DNA of 64,000 nucleotides from Trichostrongylus colubriformis (taxonomy: Eukaryota; Nematoda; Chromadorea; Rhabditida; Trichostrongylidae), in contig OZ022257.1 in the NCBI GenBank assembly GCA_963978905.1, positions 44,650,203 to 44,714,202 on the forward strand, given 5' to 3'. How positions within the stretch are numbered: the stretch's first letter is position 1; every line of letters starts with the position of its first letter. A model generated the notes under the pieces. The model did no database searches. It worked only from the letters and a program-made list of their open reading frames with translations, and was not told the origin of the DNA. This document shows, one piece after another, positions 11,888 to 23,800 of this stretch. A program made the position numbers and the translations under genes.

Positions 11888-12353
11888 TTAAAGACACCAG
11901 AAGGAGGTAATTTTGGCCCACGGTAGAACAGACGTAGTGTGGACGAGTTCAAGTGGCCACCATTACACAAACTCCCCAATTTGACGCCGTGGCATGGTGC
12001 CAAGAGAAGATGTTTCTTTCATGAATTTGCTTTTTCCTTTTACTTTTTCCTTTATTCTTTCTTAAACTGTTTCTAGATGTACTTACATGAATGCTAATGT
12101 AGTTGGCAATGGCCACTCCACTGCGCTGGGAGTCAGGTGCTACAACTAATGTTGGACCGCGGCCCGTCTCCTACAGCGGCCAACTCGGAAAGTCAGTGCG
12201 ATGGTGCGAATGAGGCGCGAATACACACCGCCGCGATGCACTTTTGAATTCGGGTTTTTTCACCGATTATCACTTCTAACCTTCTGCGTTCGTTACAAAA
12301 TGCTCATTTCTTTGTATTTTTCTCTTGTTTCGGACCCCTTCCGGTTCCTTTAA
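11888..12353. repeat. TTAA-type MITE, copy A
   Basis: Begins TTAAAGACACCAGAAGGAGG and ends CCCTTCCGGTTCCTTTAA; the ends are imperfect inverted repeats and both include TTAA. Copies at 16978-17441 and 50031-50442 have the same length class and sequence. TTAA targets are typical of piggyBac-like elements. No transposase inside. Confidence 0.85.
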
Positions 12354-12377
12354 CAAACGATCACGTTCTCCCGCCTT

Positions 12378-12850
12378 TAGGCAGTGATAGGGGTAGTGCG
12401 AATGATCAGAAATCGCCAAAAGGAGCCACTCACTCAAAAACTGTATATAGGAAGCCCATCTGCGATGAAATCCCCCGCATGGCGCGCGTCTGAGCTGCAG
12501 AGGCGGCCTTTTAGCTCCAGCCGCCTTTCTTGGCTCGGTCCGCCTCCTAGCGACTGATTGGCTGGGGTGAGAATGGAAGGTATCGCGGCCCACTTACTCA
12601 GTTTTAGCTCGAAGCTCACTCCAGAAAAGGATGCTTCCTCATTCCCGAACATCTCTTCGTGTTTACGACATGGCAACACACCAATGGAAAACTCGTCCGG
12701 AGTACCCTCATCTTCACAGGAAGGCTCCACGTCAAGGATCATCGGTGGGGAGGGGTCCTATTTCTCAGGTTTTTGACGATTTCCATTCGTTTTTTCTTCA
12801 GTGTCCTGTTACTAAACATCTGGACTTTCATATTCACTACAGTGCATTTC
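12378..12850. repeat. GGCAGTGATAGGG-family element, copy 1
   Basis: Starts GGCAGTGATAGGGGTAGTGC. The internal block with CCGCCTTTCTTGGCTCGGTC and the distal block with GGACTTTCATATTCAC match 46911-47417 in inverted orientation. The right end is eroded. Overlapping ORFs of about 70-105 codons on both strands are not genes. Confidence 0.65.
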
Positions 12851-14879
12851 AATAACGGCTGACAGGGCGAGGCCTACGGACTTGTATCGATTTCTCTCAC
12901 CCCGCCACACACTCTCACCCAACTCTGTGGGCCACGCCCCGTCAGCCTACGGGAACTGGACTGTACTTCTTTTACTTTTCTGTAGAATTTTCTCAAACAC
13001 TGTCTTTAACCTGCCAGACAATGGGGTTACGCGCACCAAATGTCTTGTCTGTCACGTGCACAGTGCAGGAGGGATGTATGACAGGATACTCGAACCGGGG
13101 CACCGCGCGCAACAAGTGCCTTATTGCTTCCTTTGTGAATTGGCCATGCGAGAGATAAGTTACCGCGCGAGTTCCGACCTCGACCCAATTCGATTATCCT
13201 GGCTATCGGTGTTGGGAAGATGAAGTAAGAAAACTTCTAATTTGAATGATGGTCAATATTTGCACGACCATCCCATGAAGGGAAGTCTCATCTGATCACT
13301 TGCACGAACTCTCACCAGTTGGACAAGTCGAATTTAGCCGTACAGCGTAAGCCGTGACATAAAGGTGTTTTGGCCCATCAAAGTCACCATTCACCTTTAT
13401 TCGGCCTTTTTTAAACCATACGGTCCCTGTTCGGTCGATACCTAATTTACAACAGTTCAGCATATGAATACTCACAAACCGAAACTCATAGCTTACGCCC
13501 AGTTGAGTGCATTTGTACCGTGTGCCTTGTGATTTGCAGCATGTTTAGATGGAATAAATTGTGCCGAATTTTTATATTACCTCTATACTAACAACAAACA
13601 TTATTTGTTAGTAAATGAAAACGCGTCGGTTGTTAACATTCGTGTCTCGCAACAAAATTCTATTGATGACTGTTCGAGCTTCTCATGCCCTGTGAAGTGA
13701 GCAGCACATTCTGCGCTTTTTGAAGAATCCAGGAGTATGATGCTATGACTGGATAAGATTTGTGAATAGCATTAAGGCGGCAGACGTTGACGGATGCCGC
13801 CAACCCGTCAACGCCAACACGAGGCATTTCTACGAAACCAAAATAAAACAAACAGTCATCTATTAATTAATCAGATAATTGATTGATGAATAGAAAATCA
13901 TAATGAAAACAGGAGAAAGGACCCATCGAGAATTACCACTCAATATGTAAGAGCTACAGGATGAAGTAATGAAACAATTGCATACCTAGTCAACAACAAC
14001 AGAGCACATTTCTTCGAAAAAGATTGTTCGTAACGAGTACAAGTCGGAACATATATAGGCTAAAGATCGATTTCATTACTATAATACCCAACTGATCGAT
14101 GGGCCTTCTGTTCTTCAACATCCCGTGTCATGTGAAGACGCATTCCGACCACAAACCGGACATAATGAGTAGGCGAAACACAAAAAGCAGCAAAAGCACT
14201 GAAGAAATTCAAACAACAAAAAAACGAACAAACGAATAATGGTTTAATTATATTGATTATAGTTGTATAGAAATCTAGATTTTCTAAATGGAGCGAAAAC
14301 TGTAAACGAGCATCTGCAATACACGCATGATAGCGTCAGATATATAGATACCCCAGCAGCAATTAGCAACAATGATGAAGCGGTTCTATGAATCACATGT
14401 AAATTTTCGATTGTGGAAGAACAATGGGTGATGAAAGTGAAACATTTTAGAGCAGTAAATTTCCGAAAATGTGACTCAATGCAATAAACGACCGCGATGG
14501 GCTAAGAAGGATTTGACTAGCGAGACACCTGCCGTACGGCGAACCAATAGTCATTAAGAAGTACAATTTTGGCAAAAGAATAGTATCAGTCTTTAAACCA
14601 TATAGTTCTATAAATATGATAGTTTAGATATAAAGAAGCCATAACAAGACCTCATTAATGAAACCAAGGAATTCTGAGCGAAAATGAAGTGTGCACGAGG
14701 AGCAGTCAGCAGGCAGCAAGGGAAATTCCAACGGGTAAAATGATAAAAGAGACGTGAATGTGTAGTACCCGTTTTCAATCACAATGGTGCCGCTGCAGCA
14801 AAAACATGCATAACCAGCTTATAATTGAGGAAGAAAACTAGTTCATAATACCATTTGAGAAAATTATTAATCACACTGG
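12851..14879. other. Region 3' of ifg-1, no secure gene
   Basis: 12882-13223 holds a 113-codon plus-strand ORF with two CxxC pairs (CLVCHVHSAG and CFLCEL), but no splice support and no recognised zinc finger. 13240-14879 is AT-rich and seems non-coding; part of it may be the ifg-1 3' UTR. No clear AATAAA was identified on the minus strand close to the stop. Confidence 0.4.
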
Positions 14880-17800
14880 TTAATGATGATGTAATACAGC
14901 GTATAGGTCGTCAAATCCAGGCACATCGGGTCGGCACGCCCGCAATGCATTTTCCAATCGCTCACGGTCTATATCTTGCAGAAATGGTAATTCTTCTGAA
15001 TACACAAACGATGACATCGTAGCATGATCTCGAGAATCAACTTTCGCATTCATCTCAGCCTGAAAGCTGCATATTAAGGAAAAACATTAAGCAAAAAGTG
15101 GAGAGCTGTATCCAGAGCTGCAAAAGAGAAGCATTTTGAGAATAGATCGCGTAAGCGGAAGCGAATCGATCTTCGTGTGTGATTTAAATCCCCTTTGTTC
15201 ATTAGACCACTTTCTTACATAATTGAACACAAAGGAAACTCGCGCGAACATGTTTTGATGACCGCATTGGCGCATCCACGATTTGAGGTTTTTGACGATG
15301 CCACGTATCACCCATCACGTCAGTTTATTTGCGATGTGCAAATGACTAAAATCGCGGACGTGCTGGACGTGTTTCTCAAATCGTGGATGCGCCAATGTTC
15401 CCATTTTCCAATTGATGAATATTTATCCTTGACGCGACGCCAATTCCCTCATCAGGCAATCATTTTCTCGATCGATACGCATCTTTTACTTTAAGCCGAT
15501 CTGTCGAAAATCCCATTCAATTTGGTATGAACGCGCTTTAAAGACGCAGATTACAGATGCCAGTATTTTTTTTTGAAACATGGAGATGTTTTCAATCCTA
15601 TATTCTTTTGTACCTTTATGAAGAAAGCGAGAGATAATTCAGGACAAATCCATCATCAATACAGTGAAAAACCTAGTGGTTTATGTGAATGATACATACA
15701 TGACTCTGGCCCTCGTCTGCTTATTCGATCATGAAGTCAAATAGTACGCTTTACAGAGTCACTAGAGCAACGATTTCTTAGCACTGATGCAATAGGTTCG
15801 CGCAAAAACCATTCTAGTGCAGGTTGAAGTGAGTGGGATACCGAAAATGCGCTCCGGAGTAGATTTATCGAGGCGTCGTGTTACAGTAGTAGCCGAAGAT
15901 ACGCAAATGCAAGTGTGAGCGGGTGTGTTTATGCGTAATACCGTTGAGTACCGATGCTAGTTATTTTTGTTTATTCTAAAGAGAATGCTATTACTTTCGA
16001 TAAATCACTATTCGTGGCCAAGTAAAGGTGCACTTAGAGGGCGCAAAATTCGTTGAACAAGCCACAAATACGTAAAACAATATTGCGCATTTCTAAAGAA
16101 ACGGCATGAGGATGATGAACGGGTTGGTTAGTATCGACTACTACCGCTCCACAGCACTAAAACTATGCACAGCGCAGGAGCGATTATATTAACCATGGCC
16201 TTGATACCTCCAAAGGCACTGGGAGGCTAAGGAAAAAAAGAGTACTGGTGAAAAACGCTTGGAAACACAAAAAACAAACCCTCCACTTTAGAAGGGGTGA
16301 TGTGTGAAATAAGAGCACTGGAAGAGCTCGACATGAAACGCTCTTTCGCTTCGTGCCTCTTTGCGTCTTTTGCCGAGGAATAGATTGCAGGCGGGCGAAA
16401 GGGTAAATCAAGCGTCCGTTATCCCTCCCTTGCCAGCAACTCTCCTGAGGGATGAACGGCAGGGACGACGCGTCGTCCCTGCCGTTCATCCCTCAGGAGA
16501 GTTGCTGGCAAGGGAGGGATAACGGACGCTTGATTTACCCTTTCGCCCGTCTGCAGTCTATTCCTCGGCAAGTGACGCAAAGGGGCACGAGAGGGAAGAG
16601 CGTTTTTGGGTTCCTACTTCTCGAGTTTTTCGCTGTTTTACTTCCTTCTACCTTTACTGCTACACTGCTGACCACGCCTACTCCTTATGCCACAATCTGC
16701 CAGATATATCCCGCGCGGTGCTCTTCGGCCGAGGCTACAAACTACGGCGTGTCGCGTACGACGTGATGTGTGCGAGAGAAGACACCGTTAAATTGGGTCT
16801 AGAAGGATCGTACCGCGCCTTTACTCCGATTACAGCATCCTAGCACCACCTGGAAATCGCTTCAAGACCACTTCCGTCCTGAAGCAACAGACGCAAGGCT
16901 TTGAATAATGCCATATGAAACACATAAGGCGTCATACAAAGCCTTGCGCCTGTTGTTTGATGATTTCAACCTATCACTTAAAGACACCAGAAGGGGGTAA
17001 TTTTGGCTTACGGTAGAAGAAACGTAGTGTGGACGAGTTTAAGTGGCCGCCATTGCACAAACTCGCCAATCTGACGCCTTGGCATGGTGCCAAAACAAGA
17101 TGTTTCTATTATAAATTCGTTTTTTCCTTTACTTTTTACTTTGTTCTTTCTTATATTGTTTCTAGATGTACTTACATGAATCCTAATGTAGTTGGGAATG
17201 GCCACTCCACTGCGCTGGGAGTCAGGTGCTACAACTAACGTTGGCCCATGGCCCGTTTCCTACAGCGTACAACTCGGAATGGATGCGCTGATGCAAATGG
17301 GATGCGAATACACACCGCAGCGTCGCCCTTTTGAGTCCGGGTTTTTTCGCCTATTATCGCTTCTAACCTTGAATGTTCATTACAAAATGCTCATTTCTTT
17401 GCATCTTCCTCTTGTTTCGGACCCCCTTCCGGTTCCTTTAACACGTCCTTTTCTGGGAAACATAAGCCCAGATGTCTTAGATGAAAACAAAGGGATGAAA
17501 AAGGTGATTACGTTCAGGTTCGTGGCAATGCACACAGTGATGAATAAACGCGAAATTTTTTAAAAATGAACCGAAAAATGGAAATTCGAAGTTGTGACAC
17601 GTTTTGACGGAAAATTCGAACTCACCATGCGTTTTAATGAAAGTACCAACAATTCGTATGGCCTATCTTTTCGTTCGTCTTTAGCGGCTTCTATGAACAC
17701 ATTCGTAAAGTCTTTGAAAGACGGTCGTACACCAGGTATTAGGTTTGGATCGCTATAGACAGCGTTCACTAACAACTGGAAATAAATATTGCAGAAACGA

Positions 17801-20800
17801 TGGTAGCATAAATTACAGAACTCCACATTCACCTCTGCTAGCTTGCTCCAGATATCTGGGATGTCCATCCACATCTCACATTCAACTGCTAAAGAGCAAT
17901 ACCTAGCCATTCTGGAAAAGAAATTCATTTTTAGACTTGACACATTAGGAAAGACATGAACTGACCCAGCAAGTGCTTCCGATTTCGTTTCGGGGTTTTG
18001 CAGTGACACGCAGAGCATATGAGCAAGTTTAGGGATAAGAGGCTTGCGAACCTAAACAAGCTAATATATAATTCCTCTCGGCGCTCATATGGGATTCATT
18101 CTCTGGTACCTTTTCTACAGCGTATTCCGTAAACCGTGAAAACACTTCGTTAACAGTTGGATGCCCATATGCCTCAGCATCGACCATTTTGAACATTTCA
18201 GCCACGCACTGAAATTATATTCGATCGTTAAGCACTTATGCAAGTCAATGCCAAGAAAGCCAAACCTCATCTACTTTCATGTCGCCCTCGTCGTATGTCT
18301 CGAGCAAACCAGATATCTCCTTTCCAATCTTCTTATACAAATCCTCACGCATAGCCTTCAACTCTTCTGAATCCGGCTCCTACATTTAGCGAAATTCGTC
18401 TTTGAATACAGTTGCATGTAAATAAACCAAGTCAACAGGCTCGAGTCCCGATAAGGTGGAAGAGGTGATTCTTGGGAACATTCTTATTTGGCTGAAAACC
18501 TATACTCAGGGCTAGTCTGGCCTTTTGATGATACTCACTTAGCACGAAACTCACTTGCACAGACACTGGCGCTCAATGGGGTAAACCTTCAGCAATGGTA
18601 AGGCGTTTTTGCTTGAGAAGGCGTGATAAATCAACTCAGGAGGTCAAACTGCCACAATGGACAAGCCTTGAGCAGCTATGTGATCCATTCCGTTTTGGCG
18701 CAAGCGCCTATGGCGCGGGAGCCAAGCGGTTTCGCGCTGAGCCTTAAAAGCGTGTTCTGCGGGTGGGATTACTCTCGTATGCAAGCTTCTAGCTAAATCA
18801 GAATGTTCCCCAAAAATCACCTCATCCACCCCACCAAGATTCGAACTGCTGGGGTTGCCCTGAGTAAGTAGTGGCGAAACTTTAAAAAAAATATTCTAAA
18901 AAAGAACAAAGCGCATAATCAACGCGATGGTACATGTTATTAGGGTGTCCACAAAGTTCGTTGGCCATTTGTAAACAGCGTCGCGTTACGCAACGCGTTG
19001 TGATTTTGCATAATGATTTCGCAATACTGAAAGTACTCGCGATGGGCTATCTTCTGAACTCGCTAGCTCTCAATTTCCTTTTCTGCTCTTCCCACAATAA
19101 AGCAGTGAAGATGAGTGATAGTCACCACTACTACTACAACCTGGGTATCTCCAGACGTCAGGCCACGACCAGGAGTCAGCGGTTTGGTGATAACACCCCT
19201 TCTAAGAACTGAATGTCAAAATGGTGGACTCGCTTCACCAATGGAAACTATGGCATCGAAGATAAAAATCAGTGATAAGTGATAAAATCAGTGGCGTCGT
19301 CCACTACAGCATCCTATCCAACAACGCCACAGTGACGGCAGAGACCCTCTTTTAATTATTGCAGGAGGTCGAGGTGAAAGCTGCCGCCTTGTCCCAGAAA
19401 CTTGCAATTCCGTGGTTGCTCTGGGACAACGCCCCCCCCCCCCCCCCCACGAAGCGAAAGATACTCAGGCCGTCCTGGGCAGGCTGGGCATCAACGCGGT
19501 CACGCATCCACAGTATAGCCCGGAGATCAGTCCATGCGATTACCACATCTTCCGGTCCATGCAAAATTTCTTGGACGGAAAACAGCTGAAGAACGAGGGC
19601 GACCTCGAGGACGTGATCGAGGACTGGGTCGAGTCGCGGCCGACCGGCTTTTGGGAGGATCGAGTTGCCTCTCTACCCGTTCGCTGGCGAAGGGTGCTGG
19701 GTATGTATGGAGCTTATATCATGGACCGGTAAGTTCAACTTGGTGAGTTATCTTTACAAGCTCTGGAAAAAACGATTGGCCAACGAACTTTGTGGACACC
19801 CTAATAATAACAGGTTCGAAAAAAAAAAACAGTAATGGCCATAATTCAATAGAAAAGAAAAAATCTCACAGGTGTTGCTTCGGTCTTTCCTATACTGCCT
19901 GACTTCGTGGCAGCCTGCGCAGGTGCTCGCTCATCGACGGAGGAATTCTAAATCAACATATTCAAGTAAGGGTAACGATTGATTCCTTCAAAGCTGGAAC
20001 ACGTGAGAGCCACCAACTCTTACCAAAGCTTTAAACACGTAAATGCTCTTATTACGACAGATAGTACACCAAACACCAACCTTCCGAGCGATCTCGTCAC
20101 GTCCGGGCTTTTGCCATCCTGCTTTCGCCGCTTCCGTGGTTGAACTGTTTCCACCGCCTCCGGACCCTTGGTGCCACGTTTTCCTATTCGACCCTCCGAG
20201 TGAGTTGTCTCCCTAAGCGTTATCGATGGATCAAAATTTTCAGAATCACCGAAATTACAATTACTAACCTTCAGCAATAAGCTAACACTCTTCGGCTGCA
20301 CACTAGATGGTGTCTGCTTTGCTTTTGAGGCGGCAATCGACCTCCTGTCTCCACCTTTAGGACCAAATCTGTTGTCCAGAGAATTTCGTGGTGGTGGTGG
20401 ATTACGACCATGCTGTGACGTGCTCCCACCTGTCCGCAGTTTTCGGTCGTACTGAAAATCAACAGCTGATCAATCAGATTAAAAGATGCTGAGAAACAAC
20501 TCGGTTGGATCCCAAATCGTACCTGGTCTCTTTGAAGCTGGTTCTCCATTTGCTCTCGCTTGATCTCATTATGAATCTCGGCTAATTTCTTTGGACCTTG
20601 ATCGATTCCTTTTCGTGGAATCCACCGACTTTGCCGGAGTTCGACTACATTCATTATCATGAATCTGCAAAAATATACTTATTGAAAAACTATCAACAGC
20701 TGCGAAGGACGGTATCGAACCTTATCTTGTTGCTTGTCATGTTGGATATGCACTCCAAGTGATGCAAGGTTTGGTCGAGATATTCTTTTCCATTGAAATC

Positions 20801-23800
20801 GGGAGAAGACACATCCAACTGCTTACCCAAACTTTCTATCAACTGGATGGCACATTGCAAAGACTCCTAAAAGACTACTGTGGGCACTGCACTACCACAT
20901 CCTTTGCCCATTTATATCTCTAAGACAATAAAAGTGGAATGTGTGAGCTCTACAGGGGGTGCCAAAAAAAAGAGTAATTTTGTTCCTCCACTTTCAACCC
21001 CACTTTAGTCGAACTTAAGCAAATTCTGTTAAGGTATTTTCATCCCCAGATTCAAGAGCAGACCTCACTCTATCATTATGCTCCGTGGCAGCCTTCTGCA
21101 CGAGCAGGAACGGGAGCGAGGAAAGAGTGAACAAGATGTGTCATTTCGGCTGAGCAAAATCCGAAATTTTGTCGCCCTCGTTCATAACCTTGCTGAGGTC
21201 CGTTCACTCTGGGTACCTAAGGGGATTCATACTGGATGGTGTTCTTTAACATTCCGTTTTTTACGGGTTCTCAGCGCCCTTCGTTTTCAAGAGCCAAAAC
21301 GTGTCCTTACCACTGAAACCCCTCACGAGGCGGATTTGAGGCGTGAAAATGATACTTCGGATCGTAGCAGCCTTGTCCAAGCAGCAGGGGCTCTGTAACT
21401 TTTATGAACCGAAGGGCCAATCCTTAGGAAGCTTCCCACAAAAGATCTACCATGGAACACGGCTCCACTGTTTTTAGGGGACCTTGACACCGTGGGTGCT
21501 CTGATGCCCGACTGCGCCGCTTGAAGGTTCCATATTTTTATAAAAATGAAAGTAGTGAGTCTCAGCTTGCTCCTGCTCTTAGAGGAGCATTCCGTGAATA
21601 TTTTGCCCCAATACTTTTATTTCTTTCGTTTCCCTATGTTTTGTATAACTGGCAGATGTGAGCCGTGGGCAAAATTACTTTTTTGGCGTCCCCTGTATAC
21701 TCGTACCTCATCGAATGGCGGCTCCGGAAGCTTTCCTGTTTCAGGATTTCGATGAGTGTGTTTGATAAGATCAAATAAGCACCACTGCACGATCTTTGTA
21801 GAGAGCAGGGATTGCCGGTACAATTGCCCAATAAAGCTGAAAAACATCATACTGCAAAAAAAGCGATCTCCACAAATTACGGCTTTAAACTACATCAAAT
21901 AGTTTTTAATTGCGATTCTGAGAATGAGACAAGGCAAGAAATAGTCAATTAGACGATCTAAACCTACGTTATGTTGCCAAATTTTCGTCGTCGGAATTTG
22001 TTGTCAGCTTCTTGTAAATCAACTTGTAACTGCAACTTTTTCTTCGGGTCTTCTTCTTCTTCTATAGCCTTCACCTGAAAATGAACGGTAAGAAGAGCAA
22101 TACTTTCGCGATTTTATCAAAACGAAATTAAAGGCATACCCTAATATTACGTTCCTCCTCCCATGTTTTGTTTACAAACGTTTCTTGAGCTCGATTCAGA
22201 AGAGCATTTCGGCATAGAGAAAGCTTGGAGTTCTCCTTGAGTTCTTTGTCAACCTGGAATCAACGGTTCCTTACTCCACACACAACCTTGACTCCGTTAC
22301 CCCAACTCCGTTTGAAAACTTCATGCTCATATTATGCATGTTAACAACTTAATCGTGCTTTGTATAAATGTGCTTTCTGCGAAGGTGCTTTCTGTCTGTG
22401 TTTTCACCACACTAGGTATTAATCTGGATACGCCATGCTGTACAAAAAAAGCGCCCTACCGGTCGTTTTCTACATCACAGGAGGCGTTACTGCTCAAATA
22501 AAATAAAATCTACAATTATTAAACAATTTGCATTCAATATGGCAAGAAGAGGGTGGGGCGTTACTAACGTATCTCTTCTGGGCATTAGTATGATTTGTAT
22601 TGCCAAATAGCTCGATGATGGCACACACCTATGACTAATTAATTGCTACGCATAGTTTTCTAATCTTCTCGAAGTAGACAGCAGAAAAACTGCTGCCAGA
22701 CCACTTAATGCATAAATGCATATATTCAACGTTAGTAAACATGACAGTCCACTATATGCCCTATCCAATGTTAATACCCAACCAAAATGGGCAAACTTAT
22801 TAGTACATGAGGCAAAAACAGAACCAAAATTTGCTTCCTCCCCATGTTTTATGGGGAATGGAAATAGTTTAGATCTAGAAGAAAGCGGTAACATTCGAAC
22901 ATCAAACCCAGAACAACAACGGATTAAGGAAACCGTCATTCATTCTTCAAAGCCAACACTTAGTTCAAATTCTTGATGCTAGTTGGAAATGTAACAACTC
23001 CCGCACTCTATGTTTACCCCGATTCCACTGAGGCGAAGCGCATATAACTGGGACTATGCTTATGAATGGTTGTGTGAAAACAGCTGACCAGTCATGCATA
23101 CTCATAGACGGCACGAAGGTGATACAGCTGCAGCTTTGAAGGATAAAAAGCAGTAAATAAATCTAAAACCCCGGAAGGATGGCAAAGGAAGTCATCTGGC
23201 GATCAAGGTCATAGACAAAAATACGGTTGACAACTTCGATCCCCTCTAGTGCAAGTGGTAAACAGTATGTAAGATGAGAAGTGCCTGAGCAATATGGAAG
23301 GCGCTGACCTCTAAGAACAAGAGCAAGGTCTTGGACAGAAAATGAAAAACAATGTAGTGACACCTCAAAAGTAATAGAGTCATAATCAATTCAGCACTGG
23401 GATACACTTTTCAATAACCTAAACTCCAAGGTGTAATCGAGGCGCTGCTGTTTTGCCTTAACTCAAGAGCTCGGGAGCAATATCACGGAAACTTTATAAT
23501 GCGTGACATAATCTATCAAAGACTCAGTGAATTGCTCCCGCACAGCCTCCAGAACAGGCTAGATAATGGAAAAGTACTTCAAGACATGCTCTCCATAATA
23601 GATTTCCCAGATTTAAAAACAAAACTGATGTGGGTCAGACGCACCTGTTGTTTGCACACTTCAGCGTAGATGGGACAGAACTTTGGCTCTTCAACAGCTT
23701 TGTCGAATATGATATTGATCACCTAGAGACAATAAGCATAACAAAGATACCAAAACTTTCAGTGATATGCATGATGGAAGGATCATTCACCGAGGCCAGC

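Noticed and set aside
12882..13223. 113-codon ORF with two CxxC pairs, considered as a zinc finger
   Set aside because: Spacing fits no zinc-finger class that I know, there is no splice context, and the minus strand has a B-box-like GGTTCGAGTATC suggesting repeat origin.
16184..16766. ORFs on both strands that begin with the same peptide
   Set aside because: They arise from the perfect palindrome at 16392-16549, which reads the same on both strands.
18820..18860. tRNA gene suggested by AGTTCGAATCTTGG on the minus strand
   Set aside because: No acceptor stem or A box at the right distance; the block is part of a dispersed repeat also seen at 5740-5810.
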